Of a stretch of DNA of 64,000 nucleotides, positions 35,351-47,044 are shown piece after piece. How positions within the stretch are numbered: position 1 is the first letter of the stretch; the number at the start of each line of letters is the position of its first letter. Under the pieces are notes generated by a model. The model was not told where the DNA came from, did not search any database, and saw nothing but the letters and a program-made list of their open reading frames with translations. Source of the stretch: Hetaerina americana (Eukaryota > Arthropoda > Insecta > Odonata > Calopterygidae); the NCBI GenBank assembly GCA_022747635.1, contig JAKTNV010000003.1, positions 14,254,911 to 14,318,910 on the forward strand. The letters are read 5' to 3'. Both the position numbers and the translations under genes were made by a program.

Positions 35351-35620
35351 GGAACACCTCCTTTTTTCCCCGCGCCCTCCCTCCTCTCCTCCCCGAACCG
35401 CAGCGCTTCAATTGCGCGGCAATTATACGATTTCGCGCTTCCAGGAGTTCTGTGGGACCGCCGGCAATAAATCCGGGCGCGGATGTAACAGAACTTTCGC
35501 GCTCTTACGAGGCACTTAAAATCCACGCTCGACGCTTCGCCCCGCACGACTCCACGATTGCGCCGCGCCGTGACTCTTCATCGTGTAGAGCCCCCCCCCC
35601 TCCCAACAGGAATCCATTCC
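35351..35620. other. GC-rich patch with C-run
   Basis: CpG-containing sequence at 35390-35590 with a run of ten cytosines at about 35592. Overlapping ORFs on both strands have no recognised domain. Confidence 0.4.
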
Positions 35621-36344
35621 CCACGATACATCGAAACAGACATAAATCATATTCCCCTTTTTCACCAACTTGGGTCTCGATCAAAAGTCTTGGGCGCATG
35701 CGAGATCTATCGATCACCCACTTCTCTCGGAATCTGCTGCTATATACGTATCACGGCTACAATATTTAGAATCTTATCTGTATCCTTGTAACCTATAATG
35801 GTACTTGAGAGTTTTTTTCCGTAGTAACGAAAGCTTTGGAGCCAACAAAACGTTGTGCTAGAAATTTAAATTGATAAAATACGTCATTATCATCACGACT
35901 TCATGGTGTCTTTGCACAATGAATGGCGCCTATAACGGAACTTTTCCGTGTGATGGGTATCTTGCGAAATGGCGCATGTTTCTATGGCAGTTTTCTGTAA
36001 TCCGCTGCTCGTCTCTCATCTAAGTTACGAAAATTGATGACAATTCTAGCCAAAAGTATACAAGTAATCGCAATTGAAGTTCTTTATGAAGTAATCAGTG
36101 ACGGGCTTATGAAACCAAAACATATAACCTATTAAATACCTGTAAATTCTACAGTTTCAGGTATTCACCTTTGGTACCCATAAAATTTAAAAAAGTAAAT
36201 TTCTATCAATTCCAACTTTTATAACAAAATCGGCATGTCAACTCTTCTAATTCTTTATTAATGTTTTCATAAGATTTAGTCATTTAAGTAATTATGAATA
36301 GCATAAACAAATTCTCATGAAACAAATAAAAAACAAATAACATT
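35621..36344. other. AT-rich sequence, nothing recognised
   Basis: No genes or repeats are recognised up to the SINE-B copy. Confidence 0.45.
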
Positions 36345-36605
36345 GGGTCGCGGTAGTCCAGGGGGTAGAGCATTGAACCACGTACCGGAGGGCCGGGGTT
36401 CGATTCCCGGGCAAGCCTCTCTGGGCACCTGCATTTTCACCCAAGCTATGTGATTTTTCGGGTACCAAGTCTTCCTGGGATACCATAACCGGCACAGGGA
36501 AAGGAACTAGCCCCCCTAACCTGATGTGTGAATTTCACACCCCGCGTGGGGCTTTGTACTGGGTGAAATCGACCATCACCAACCAAACCGGCCTTTGGAT
36601 TGATT
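36345..36605 (+). mobile_element. SINE-B copy 1, tRNA-derived SINE
   Basis: The first 70 bases imitate a tRNA: GGGTCGCGGTAGTCC..GGGGGTAGAG at the A-box side and CCGGGGTTCGATTCCCGG, a perfect B box with paired T-arm, at about 36393-36410. The body (GTGATTTTTCGGGTACCA, CCTAACCTGATGTGTG, a GTGTGAATTTCACAC palindrome, then GGGTGAAATCGACCATCA) recurs at 36928-37172. It is not an intact tRNA, because no proper acceptor stem closes it. The minus ORF at 36292-36495 is a shadow. Confidence 0.8.
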
Positions 36606-36734
36606 ACTGTGTTTATGTAAGCCTCAATACCCTAGGCCAGGGCATCTAGCGATTTCGACAACCTCATTCATAGCTCCTCATGACTGACTTCAACTTCTTC
36701 AAATCCTGCTAGTACAAAGTTTACAACCTGTGAA

Positions 36735-36800
36735 TTGATTTATCTTTGTGGGCAATGCACGTGAAGGTCACGGGTTCGACTTCCAGCTCGGGCATTGACG
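36735..36800 (+). repeat. tRNA-like head, separate from SINE-B
   Basis: GTGGGCAATGCACGTGAAGG, then CACGGGTTCGACTTCC, gives a good B box, but the downstream sequence is unlike SINE-A, B or C. It may be the head of another SINE family. No second copy is seen here. Confidence 0.4.
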
Positions 36801-36927
36801 CTGCCATAGGTTGCAAAGGATATCCTTCGACTGAGGTTTCTGTGATACAACCTCATCCATCGGAGCGTTGAAAATTACCTTTCTTTCGAAGTCTTAATCT
36901 TAAATTACAAGGGGACGTACAAGTCTA

Positions 36928-37172
36928 GTAGGCAGAAAGTTGGACAACTATATAGGCCCCGGGTTCAATTACCGGGGATACCTTTTGACGTCCCGTCTCT
37001 GCTACATCCGAGCTGTGTGATCTTTCGGGAACCATATCTCCCTGAGAAACCATAGGCGGCACATAAACAATAACTGGCCCCCTACCCTGATGTGTGCATT
37101 TCACACACCCTTGGGTTTAGTGTTAGTTGAGTTCTGCCATCAACTATGAAACCGATCTTCGGGCGAATTAAA
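36928..37172 (+). mobile_element. SINE-B copy 2
   Basis: B box CCCGGGTTCAATTACCGGGG (about 36958-36977) is followed by the same body as copy 1: GTGTGATCTTTCGGGAACCA, CCCTACCCTGATGTGTGCAT, TTTCACACACCC and then AACTATGAAACCGATCTTCGG. Substitutions throughout indicate an old insertion. It has the same orientation as copy 1, about 580 bases away. Confidence 0.75.
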
Positions 37173-37179
37173 TCAACTG

Positions 37180-38437
37180 TGGTTGGTTTATTATATTATA
37201 GGTATACATTGAATGTACCTTATTCCACTTTCCAGAGCCAAGCCCGGAAAAAGTGGTATCCTCTGATAGGGTCATAAATTCCCTTACACTTAAACATCTC
37301 ATTCTAAAATATCCACACGAGGATGCAAAAAATAATTATTATTAATTTATCAAACGAATTGAGATCGTTACCATTCATAAATGAGCCTTAATTCTAAAAT
37401 CAAGTATAAGTAACAAAAACGAGGGTAAATATTTGATACGTGAGAGTAGACCTTGCTTTAAGGCGTGTGAAAATCAGGCATTCGTAGTCGGGATGGGTAA
37501 GCAATTCCATTTATTAAACCATGAAGTCCCAGTGAACACAAAATCACATCGATTACATTTTAAATGAGGCTGCTCATCCCAAGATATCAGCCGGGACCCT
37601 AAATTCAGTAGTCAAACGCTATATCCACACGTCAATCACGTCTCCATAAAATGTATGGTTTAATAGACTGCCTCACTATGTATCTGCATACAAGCCTCAA
37701 TGACAGGACAGCCCCAATTATCTTTAAAATGCATACAAATAAGAGTTTTGATCGAATGAGAGTTATTATATCATTCATTGCTTTGCTGTTTTAGCAATTA
37801 GCACCGTGAATATAGAATATCAAATAAATACCTGACTCAAGAGCTATTCTCGATCATGTCTGACCATGCATAACGTAATCATTGAAATGCATTCCGCTCT
37901 CTTGTTTTTATTTTACGTCTGCCTAGTCGCCCGCTAACCCACAAACTCTCCCGCCCACACAAGCACACCCATGAGGTTCTCCTGTTGCAAGTCAAAGACC
38001 GCAGTGAGTCCTATAAACCGCGATAATAGGCCGCGAGGGTGGGGTTCGAGGCTGGGAAAGACTCGCGGGCTTATGGAATGAAGGGTATGGGAAGAATGGT
38101 GAGAATTGGAAAATTAGCTATGGCTAAATTTCACTAACACCAGCAGGTGTACAGACGTTTACACCTGCAAGCCGTCACAAGGGCACCGTTCGATATTTGC
38201 GAGGGCAAAAATGCTATGAGTTTTCAATATCGATGAATACACGTAGTCAACGACGGTCTGCATAGATGATAGTTTCAACTCGAAGCTCCATATTTTCATG
38301 AAATTACTCGTGTAACAGAACCCATGGTTTTGGTTGGGCTAAAAAAAACTTTTGCAATCATATATAAATTCTAATACATTAGTTGGTGGAGAAATAAGTG
38401 AAATTGTGTTGTCTTCAGATGTTATTACTAGCTGATT
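37180..38437. other. AT-rich sequence, nothing recognised
   Basis: There is no ORF of 60 codons here. A GGGTGGGGTTCGAGGC motif near 38039-38053 is only weakly B-box-like. Confidence 0.5.
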
Positions 38438-38447
38438 TGGGGTACGA

Positions 38448-38616
38448 GCTGTCCTTCTGGTGAGAGGTTAAGCTGCGGACCCCTTGGCGCCTTTCCTTAA
38501 GAGTAGGCTAATGCCGACGCCGGGTTTCTCTCCACCCTTCATCCTTTCCTGTCCATCCTTAATGTCGCAAATGACCTCAGCTAACGGTCGCCTCCCCTAA
38601 ATACTACCACTACTAC
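38448..38616 (+). mobile_element. SINE-A, 5'-truncated copy with target-site duplication
   Basis: The body of SINE-A is present from GTCC..GTTAAGCTGCGGACCCC through GCCGGGTTTCTCTCCACC to the CTACCACTACTAC tail, but the tRNA head is missing. A perfect 10-bp duplication, TGGGGTACGA, flanks it at 38438-38447 and 38617-38626. The truncation abuts the left duplication, the hallmark of incomplete target-primed reverse transcription. The tail carries an insert (AACGGTCGCC-like) absent from the full copy. Confidence 0.9.
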
Positions 38617-38626
38617 TGGGGTACGA

Positions 38627-38894
38627 TTTGCTCGGCCATATCCTCATGATTTAGCGCCCTAAGGCTTCCATCTGTTCCCACACTTGAAGAAATTTGTTTC
38701 TGGGAAGCACTTCGCGTCAAATGAAGAAGTTGAGAGGGCTGTATATGGATATTTTCAGTCTTCCCGACCCCCACTTCCTGGAAGGATTACGTATGTTGGA
38801 GAAACGCTGGACCAAGTGTGATGAGTCAAGGGAGAATGTGTAGAAAAATATTTTAACGGAAAATCGCAGTATTTCATTGTCAAACCGAGAACTT
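38627..38894. other. Mixed sequence, nothing recognised
   Basis: No feature is supported between the SINE-A copy and the N1 fragment. Confidence 0.4.
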
Positions 38895-39030
38895 TTAACC
38901 TTATCCTCGTAATGCTGGATGTCAAGTTGTGTTTTGCTAAGAAAGACAAGGGAATTGTCGCTGTACCGTTTGGTCGCTTGTGTCCATCCCTAATCTACCT
39001 TAACCGGTAGATTCCCGATAATTATAATAT
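38895..39030 (+). mobile_element. N1 retrotransposon 3' end with intact terminal stem-loop
   Basis: The last part of N1 is present: GGATGTCAAGTTGTGTTTTG, GACAAGGGAATTGTCGCTG, the GTCCATCC motif, then a perfect hairpin AATCTACC-TTAACC-GGTAGATT (38992-39013) and an ATAATTATAAT tail. It is the best preserved version of the terminal structure in the window. Confidence 0.75.
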
Positions 39031-39879
39031 TACATAAGGTTCTCACGCATAGAGATCGATGACTCCATTCCCTGGGGTGGGTTAGGGTAAACTTGGCCTA
39101 ATATCCCTCAACTTTTCAGAGTTTCAAAAAATTGCCATTGCTTGTAGCAACCGTGCTTGATATTCATCTTTGCAGCATGGGCGAAATACCGGTGCGTGCA
39201 CGGAAAAGATGAGAAGTGAGAGTTTGGGCTTACGCATAATCCAACATTCTCAGACGCCCTTCTCTTCTCGTCCATCCTCTTCACCTTCACTATGACAAAA
39301 GCCGCCCCCCCGCATTGCGGTCGTGAGGATTTTTGCGGGGACGACGTTGGAAGGAGAGCGGGGGCGAGGCGAGATGTGCGTGGAAGCGGGGGAGCGAGTA
39401 AAAGAACGTCAGAGAATTCCGAAACCTGACCTCGACAACCCTCATCATGAACTCCCGGCCCACCTTACCGCTATCCCTGCCGGCGAACTCAAGCACAAAA
39501 TAAAGGAGAACCGGCTCCTCTTGGAGAACCATTAAGTGTTCAAGTCAACGTTTGCGATATATTTTAATAATAACATCCTCGGACAACTTTCCATCTCGCT
39601 AATTAATTTCATATCTTCAGTTTTAAATACGTTATTTTGTATGCACGAACATAGCAAATGTATACTATATTAAGTATACCAGTAATCAAATTCGCCAGAA
39701 GCCTAAAACCTTTTCAACTGAAATACTGTGGGTAAGATTTTTGAAGAATTACGGAACAATCTACGAGTACCTACGCACACTTCCCTTCCTTGTTTTGTCA
39801 TTCGACTGGATTTGGCGAGGTGAACGAACCAACACAACATCACCACATCCGCACTCAAGTCACTACACCCCCTCCCCCA
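39031..39879. other. Mixed sequence, nothing recognised
   Basis: Opposing short ORFs lie at 39290-39535. No domains or repeats are recognised. Confidence 0.4.
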
Positions 39880-40340
39880 AATTTGGTGCGCCGAAGGACT
39901 TCATGAGGAGGGAACGATTCGCTCGGTTGGCCCTTTGCATTGGCGGGAGGAATGGTGCGAGGGTGAACGCTGTGCACCTTCATTCGGGGGATTAGTCTGG
40001 ACTTCATTTCGGGGCCGAATCGGGGGTGGCCAGAGGAAATCCCCGACCATCTTCCCTTCTTTCCCTGGCGGATGCCCCTGAGGATTTAAAGGGACTGCCA
40101 TTCGGTGGGGTATTCATCTCGCCCATCCCAAAGCCCCGGCGTTCACCGGCTACCTCCGTCGCTCTCTTCCGAGGTAATGCGCCCATGAAGCGACACTGAA
40201 ATCCGGCCGGCATCTTCGGCGGAAGGGGAGGCGAGGTCTACGCTAATTGGAACGCGCGTCGCCCGAGGGAGCCTCACTCGGTGGAATGGAATCCGATGAC
40301 GTGCTCGTTAACTTCACCCACGACCGGCTTCGAGTCCGAC
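39880..40340. other. GC/CpG-rich block
   Basis: Higher GC than the flanks, with scattered CpG sites. Overlapping plus and minus ORFs (39741-39995, 39901-40101, 40004-40213) carry no recognisable domain. It could be a promoter or exon-bearing region, but this is not shown. Confidence 0.35.
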
Positions 40341-41439
40341 CAGCGAAAGGTACAATTTTAAAGGATAAATATATCTCGGCATCCACTTAAATATTTCAAA
40401 TGGGGAAAAAATGCCTTACCTATTTCCTAGAGCAAAATTCAGAACATAAATTAGATGTGCCTACTTTGAAAGAGCATTTTATTTTTGAAATCTGGATCTC
40501 GCTTCAGTTAAATGGTGGTTTGCACATAACATCCAACGTTAAGTCTAGCCGTTGCGATGTCTAATCTACTACTTTCTACACTATCTGACCTGTCTTCAAC
40601 GCCCCTGCTGGTCGTATTACTTAAACACGGTACTTTTGCATCTCCTTATACTTCGTTGAAACAGTTCTCACAATTTCAGCACATCGGCCGCTTTGGGAGA
40701 CTTTTCGGCTTTCTCATAACTTGGTAACTGGCTACAAAGACTCGAGAGTTCCTCTCTGTATCCTATCACTTACCACTAAGCACGAATACCATAAATGAGT
40801 CGTGCTTCGATGTGTCATTTTAAAGCCACTTAGCATAATTGAATATGATTTTTCGAATATGCACAATATTAACAAAATTATGAAACTAGACCCAAGTTGG
40901 GGTTCAATAATCCACGCACGTGGGCAATTTACTATTTCCGCTTTACCTAGCATTGCTATTGTCAGTTATATCCAAGTCCGAATTACGAATATAGTTTTTT
41001 TTAGTAATTTTCATAACTTGTAAGCCACCGCAAGGTTGTGAGGCACGGAAAGAATACACACCAGATTAATTTTGACCCAAATACCTTTCCTCCTTAGCGC
41101 GGTCGGACAACGTTATCCCGATCCCTTATCGTTCGTGCCATGTAGTATTAGGAATTCTAGGTTCAATAATCAGAATCCGAATTAAAACTGCAGATTTACA
41201 TTCATTTTGTAATGCACTAACTGTTCGCCATGATTGCTCCGCCAGATTGCAATAAAAATATTTAGTTGCTTCTAACATGTCAACTATTAATACCAATCGA
41301 ATTTCTATACCAAGTTACAACGAAAGTTATAGTTTTTCATCAAGTGGAATTCATCTAATGAAGCACGCAATCGGCCAGCACAAGCCTCAGAGAGGCAATT
41401 AAGTACGGAGGGATGACAATACTAATATTAAGAGGAAAC
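40341..41439. other. AT-rich sequence, nothing recognised
   Basis: Two short opposing ORFs at 40732-41023 overlap. No repeat or gene is supported. Confidence 0.45.
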
Positions 41440-42170
41440 CAGATTGCTAAAATACCGCAAAACCAACGGGCCAACACGGCACCAAGGGAGGTTCATTTGT
41501 TTTGGTGACCGCGAGCGGCGAACATGTTTCCCTCGCGAAACTCCAGGCACGACTAAACACCGCACCCCAGCGGAAAACCCACAAATCCACCCCGGCCCCA
41601 AACACACACACAGACACGTGGGAGTCATGCAATTCGGGGCCCGCGCCCCTCCAGCCGCCGAGTTAACCGCCGCTCCCGGCGGCAAGACCGCCCGCTCGGA
41701 CCCGAGAACCTCTCTCACCCTCCGCGGGCACCACTCCTTTTTACCTCTTTATCTCCGGCGACGTGGGCAGGCTACGGGACTTTCGGTTCCCGCCCCCGCC
41801 TCCCCCGCTGCTCCCGGAGTTACCCATCGCGCATCACCACAGCGGCGTCGGCGGTCGAGGCTGGGTTGAGGCCGGACGACTGTGGTGCAAGTTGGCGGGG
41901 CATCCCCCTCTCTCTTTCCGCCTCTCCCCTCCACACCAGCCTCCCACCTTGCTACTGCATTCCTCCACCCGCTGGCATGCGAGAGAACCCCACCAGTCCT
42001 TCCCGAGAGCACAAGTGGGCACACGCACGCACTCAGGAGCACACGCGCATTACTTGGGACGAGGCTTATGAACAACCCGACCGGCTTACTGCTTGGAAGA
42101 AAAGTACGACCCCCCCCTCCCCCGAGATCTTGGGCGACACTTCCTAATTCCCCCGACAAAAAATTTCCAC
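41440..42170. other. CpG-rich, CpG-island-like block
   Basis: GC-rich with dense CpG over about 700 bases, sharply different from the AT-rich flanks. ORFs are open in several plus and minus frames at once (for example 41444-41869 plus and 41749-42159 minus), as expected for GC-rich DNA, and none shows a domain. This is the first of three CpG-rich blocks within 4 kb. Confidence 0.5.
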
Positions 42171-42950
42171 CGAATTTAAGAGGGGTGCGAAGCTCGGAGG
42201 AAGGAGTGAAAACTCGTTCTCAAGATTTCCTCTTTCGAATAACTGCACTTCATTACATTCGGTGGACCTTTAATGGATGGGATCTTCACGTTCCTCGTAA
42301 TGAATATCGGAGAGACTTGTTTAATTTATTTTACACCTTCGTCACTTGCTTTCACTCAGTGTTCCAATGGTGGATGGGGTAAAAGGGTGAGGTTAGGGTA
42401 ATGCGTCTACTTAAAATTTTCAACTCGTGATAACTATATGACGCCTGAAGTTGTATCAATATATCTTGAGGAAGAAATAGGAATGTAACTGATGCGATCC
42501 AAAGTGATAAGGAGACGACTCAACGGATACATCTTATGATATTCCCTCATATGCCCTAGAAACCCATCCTGATTATTTCACGCTAACGCCAAGCTCAATA
42601 CACTCCAATTTTTGGATTGGGGAAAAACGCGATCGGTATGGGTCATTTTAAATTTTATTTTAGAATGTCAGCTCGTCGAGGAAACGAACCTGACGATAGT
42701 TTTTATTTTTATAAACGAAGTCAGAAGAAAGAACGAGGAACATCCAACGTCGAACTCGAAGACATTCCGGAGGAAAGCGAAACTCATAAAAAGTTCTTCC
42801 CGGAAGCTTCCTTTCCCACGTCTCCGGCTAATCAGTCACAGGGGATCGGAGCGGCCCCTTAACGACCGAGAAGGAGTGTGTTTATAGTCGCAGCTATCCA
42901 TACACTTCTTTCCCTCGGAGGAAGAGGTCGGAATATGAAAGAGCGGGGGC
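42171..42950. other. Mixed sequence, nothing recognised
   Basis: Two overlapping plus ORFs (42612-42887 and 42617-42862) have charged products with no recognised family. Confidence 0.4.
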
Positions 42951-44240
42951 TTTGTTAGACGGGCACTCGTCACGTGTGCATTGTCATGCAGATGGACCAG
43001 CACAGTACAAACGCGCCCTCACCCCCCACACCCGCTCCCTCCTCAACACGGAAAGTTCAACCCTCCCACACACGCACACACCCCCACCCCTGCCGCCCCG
43101 CTATCCTCGTTCCTCTATCCACCTCGACTACCCTCGGAGTCGGGGTGGTTCGTCCCCGCTGGAAGCTCGGGAGGACAACCGGATACGTCCTTCGCCTCCG
43201 CCGCCACTGGCTGTCGCCGGCGCTGGGGACCCAGAGTCGTCGATAGGCTCTCCTGGATGTCGGCCAGTGAGGAACCAACGGTGAAGAAAACTCAGGAAAA
43301 GAACAGGGTTCGAAGAGTGGGAGGCAGGGATTTAATATTCATACATCTCCGTCCGCGAGATGTCTTTTGAGGAGAGGGCGTGTCGTGAATGCATATTCAG
43401 CAGATGGGAGAGTATTCGGGAGGGGTGGTGGCGTCGGTTGATTGTCGAAGGGGTGGAGAGGGGACGAACGAGAAGAGGGGGAAGGGGATCGACACGGGTG
43501 GTACAAGAAAGTTTCCCATGGAGGAAGAAGGGGTTGAAGCACACCAACCGGCAAACGTAAAAAAAGAGCAAGCGATTTCGTTTTATCAGACGAGAATTGA
43601 CGCAAAGCGATGTCGAGTCAAGCAAACGGTCACGAGCAAGAGGATCGGGGAGTTGATGAGGAGGAGAGACTCCCGAGTTCGACTCCCTCCTCGAGGGGAA
43701 TGCAGGTTAGCGTAGGGATTGTGTGTTCCTGCCTAGTCGACGGTCCCCGTCACCATGTCATTCTACCGTCGACTGGATCATCCGTCGCTTGTCCGAAAGA
43801 GCACTCCGCAGCGTTCCACGACGTCAACTCTCATCCAGAGCTCGATCTCTTCCCTTGGTTCTCAGTCTCTCCCTTCTCCCGCTGGTCCATTGCGCATCCA
43901 TCCACTCGAACCCAGCCTCCCTCTCTCCCTTTTTCTCCGAGGGCGAGGCGGTCGAGGGCGCGGGAGTACGCGATGTGTACATATATATCCTTCGGTTGCG
44001 GTCGGTCGGGGATCTCCAGCCTTGTCACTCCTTTTCTTTCATGGCGGTGTTTTGTTTGGATTTCGTGGTTGGCGGACGAAACGGCATGCATGCATTAACC
44101 TCCTTCCCAACCACCGTGGGTATTCGCGGTGGGGTCGCTCGGTCCACTTCCACTGACGAAACGAATAATTCGATTACAACTCCAGCACTGAGGCGATGGA
44201 GGAGGGGATGTAAGAAACACGTAACAGTGAATTAAAAACC
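42951..44240. other. CpG-rich block with TATA-like site
   Basis: 42970-43290 is C- and CpG-rich and includes a pyrimidine run. 43390-43530 is purine-rich, and 43700-44160 is mixed GC-rich with three overlapping plus ORFs (43610-44098, 43723-44235, 43755-44156). A TATATATCC element at about 43981-43989 follows GC-rich sequence on plus. No transcription start or exon can be fixed from the sequence. Confidence 0.4.
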
Positions 44241-45129
44241 TTGTAACTCACTCCATCAAGGACCGTAACGCGAAAATTAGTCCTCTTCCATAGATTTTTG
44301 AATTTAGTCTTTTAGGAAAACATCTAAATCATACCTAATACGTCAAGATTTTTTCTTATCACCTCTATTTAGAAGCCCTTCGAGGCATCTGGATTAACTA
44401 GGGCCTTACTGCATGCCCCGTAGCCAATAAATGTGCTCATTCATATTGACTTATTTTATCCAAGACAGATTCAAAGCATACGGACGTAAAAAGTCAATGG
44501 GGCGTAATGCACATGAAGCAATGTTTCATTAGTCCACTTAGGCTTCCGTGTGATACGCGTACCGGAAGTCGTTCAAAACATAAGCAACGAGATATTTCAC
44601 GGGCTAAGTACGAGTCAATAGTAAATGCCGACTAGGACCAATGAGGTGGGTTTCTGTTCAGCGGTAGACAAACTTGGCGATATAGGATGAATTCACATCG
44701 TGCTGACACTATCGAATGTGAGGTAAGCTCTTGTTCTCAGGGTACACGATATTCTCTTGTACAGTTCTCTCAGAGCACATGATATTTCTCGCGAAGAAAT
44801 ATAATGTGCTCTGCCTACTTTCACGTGGATCAATTCCACAGCTGATAAATGCGGCAAAATTCCGTTTAAAATTCCCCGGGCCTTATTGAACTTCCAACTC
44901 CGCAAAGTTCAAGTCGACGCCTCACAAAACTGGGTAAAGTCAACATAGAAATTGCAAGAAAGCCGTTGTTAAGGTCGTAATCGAAAATAAAAAAACAAAT
45001 AAATGAAATCACTTGTCCTCTCCACTTATTTTTCAGAAACAACGGAGGTTTCAAAAGTGACAAGGAATAATCCAATGCCTTTGTGGAGGAAGGGAAACAA
45101 GCACTCGATGCACAAAACACTGCGCGGAC
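44241..45129. other. AT-rich sequence, nothing recognised
   Basis: Short minus ORFs at 44693-45120 carry no recognisable motif. Confidence 0.45.
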
Positions 45130-45660
45130 GACGAACAGCTGTTCTCACGGGCGAGTTCCGCGAACCTTGGGCGTGAAAGTCAAGCACACGCACCATCAGC
45201 GAACGTTCCTCCGGCAACGCCGAGAGTCGACTGCCGCCGCCGGTTTCCCGGAGAACCCAAGAGCCCGAGTTTCGGTAAACAATGACAGATGAGCAGCGTG
45301 TTGGGTCACGGGGGATTCGGTCGGCCAATGAGGCTTGCGGACGCAACGGATCAGGCGGCCTATCCAGCTCCCCCTCGCTGGGAAGCGGCGGGGCGGCGCG
45401 CGGCGTTCGGTTGCTCACCGCCCCTACCTACCTTCCACTCCACCTCCCGCCTACCCTCGCCCCCTCCCCCCCGCCCTAGTGCCAGCCATCCTTCCCCCAC
45501 CCCCCAGACCCCGTAGATCCCTACCCTTCTCGAGAGCGCCCCCACCCTCATACACCAGGTAATCCCGTTCCCTTTCTCTTACAACTCACCCTCCCTCGCG
45601 AACACAGCCTCAAACTATTACTCACAAGGCAACGGATCTTCTTCCCCCTTTAGATTTTCG
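45130..45660. promoter_or_regulatory. CpG-island-like block with CCAAT and GC boxes (candidate promoter)
   Basis: Dense CpG at 45130-45420, a GGCCAATGAG CCAAT element (CCAAT at 45325-45329) and a GGCGGGGCGG GC box at 45387-45396 lie on plus within 75 bases. A long pyrimidine tract then ends in CCCTAG (45474-45479) and a CAG-GTAATC donor-like site occurs at about 45555-45563. Promoter and splice roles are inference. ORFs in three plus frames and on minus overlap here and have Pro/Ser/Arg-rich products. Confidence 0.25.
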
Positions 45661-46460
45661 GGTATATGCCCGCCTCTCTCTCTTTCCAAAGCACTCTTCG
45701 TACGAAGGTAACAAATACGCATCGTCCATTCTCCTTTTCTTCTCACCCTAATCTTGAGCACCTAAAACACGATCTCTACTTCTCTCCCCGCACCGTGCCC
45801 ACATCTACCGGAGGGCGAAAACAAGTGTGTCATAATTATCACCGTTAAGAATTATCCATGCATACCGGAAACTTATCTTTTACCCTCTACACTCAATTTA
45901 TGGAAATTCAGTCAAACCTACTCCTATCTCAAAGAAATTCCACGAAAAGTAAACATTTACTCTACAATCCAATTGATCTTAATCAAATAATAGAGTGAAA
46001 TATATGCTCTTACACCAATGGTGGCAGAAATTTCAGTTTGCGAAAACCTTCAGTTAGTTTATTTAGACAAATTTTATGTGATTGAAATAGTGTATTGAAA
46101 AAATCATATTGTCGACACTTAGTATTGGGAGTTTTAAATAAAATTAAATGAGCAAGTGATTTCAACAGGAGGATGTAGCGCTTCGAGTAAAAGTAAAAGG
46201 ATTCCTCAAGCTACAGATGAAAAACAATTACCCAACATGCCAAGATTTAGTGCGCTTTCGATCGAATAGGAGCAACAATAAATTGTTGAGGAGAATTTCA
46301 AAGGAGTTAACTTAAAAAAATTTGAGGCAAACAATCAATTTTAGTTTCCTATCTAGCATACAGTTAACCATGCGGGAAAATCATTTGGTAAGTGAATATG
46401 TATACCTACTTTGAAGATGAGTAACATCATGAAAATCTGGTAAAACAATTTTGTCTTTCA
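45661..46460. other. AT-rich sequence, nothing recognised
   Basis: No gene or repeat is identified. Confidence 0.45.
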
Positions 46461-46525
46461 TCTACATTTACATATATACCCCACGGTCCATCGTAAAGGT
46501 GCGTGGCAGGGGATGCAAGCACAGA
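46461..46525 (-). mobile_element. 3' tip of CR1/L2-like retrotransposon
   Basis: TCTACATTTACATATATACC, then CCACGG..AAGGTGCGTGGCAGGGG, parallels the 3' end of the element at 55168-55250 and the copy at 7985. All three have the same orientation, so the element's coding strand is minus. The region to the right may be old 3'-UTR of this copy, but I see no coding motif. Confidence 0.5.
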
Positions 46526-47044
46526 AGTCCTAAATACTTAAAGAAAAATTAAGAAACTGAATATCGCCAGCTCATTACCTCCACCGCAACTTTGATATCC
46601 CCATTTAAGAAAATAAAGCTATAAACAAGGAAATATTTTAACATGTCAATGAGGACACACGTAATGAGTTAACAAATTTGTTGTTTCCCAAATATTCTTC
46701 ACGCATCACTTCCATCAAAAAGTTCATCTTTTTTCCAGCAGTCTAATTGCCTTCGTAATTCCTCCACAGTTTTTCATCCTTCGAACATGATTTCGGGAAA
46801 AATGAAGCACCTGTGCTTCTATATCCTCTGATGATTGTCGAATATTTCCTTTCGCTTTAAGTCTTGAACATGTTACTGCTTACTACTAAAAGTACAGTGA
46901 TTGTTTCCTACATATTTGTGTAAATAATTTTCTCGTTTTTTTTGTAATTACAACTATACGCTGAAATGTGGAATGCACATTTCATCAAATGCACGTCTCA
47001 TAATGATTCTTAGAGAAGTATCCCATTGCTATCCCTGAGCCATT
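46526..47044. other. AT-rich sequence, possibly retroelement UTR
   Basis: Nothing is recognised. If the adjacent retrotransposon copy is longer than its tip, its body would lie here. Confidence 0.35.

Noticed and set aside
36345..36415. Possible tRNA gene
   Set aside because: The B box and T arm are good, but no closing acceptor stem is present and the same head with body recurs at 36928, so it is a SINE.
38030..38060. B-box-like GGGGTTCGAGGC
   Set aside because: There is no A box at the right spacing and no shared body, so it is too weak to call.
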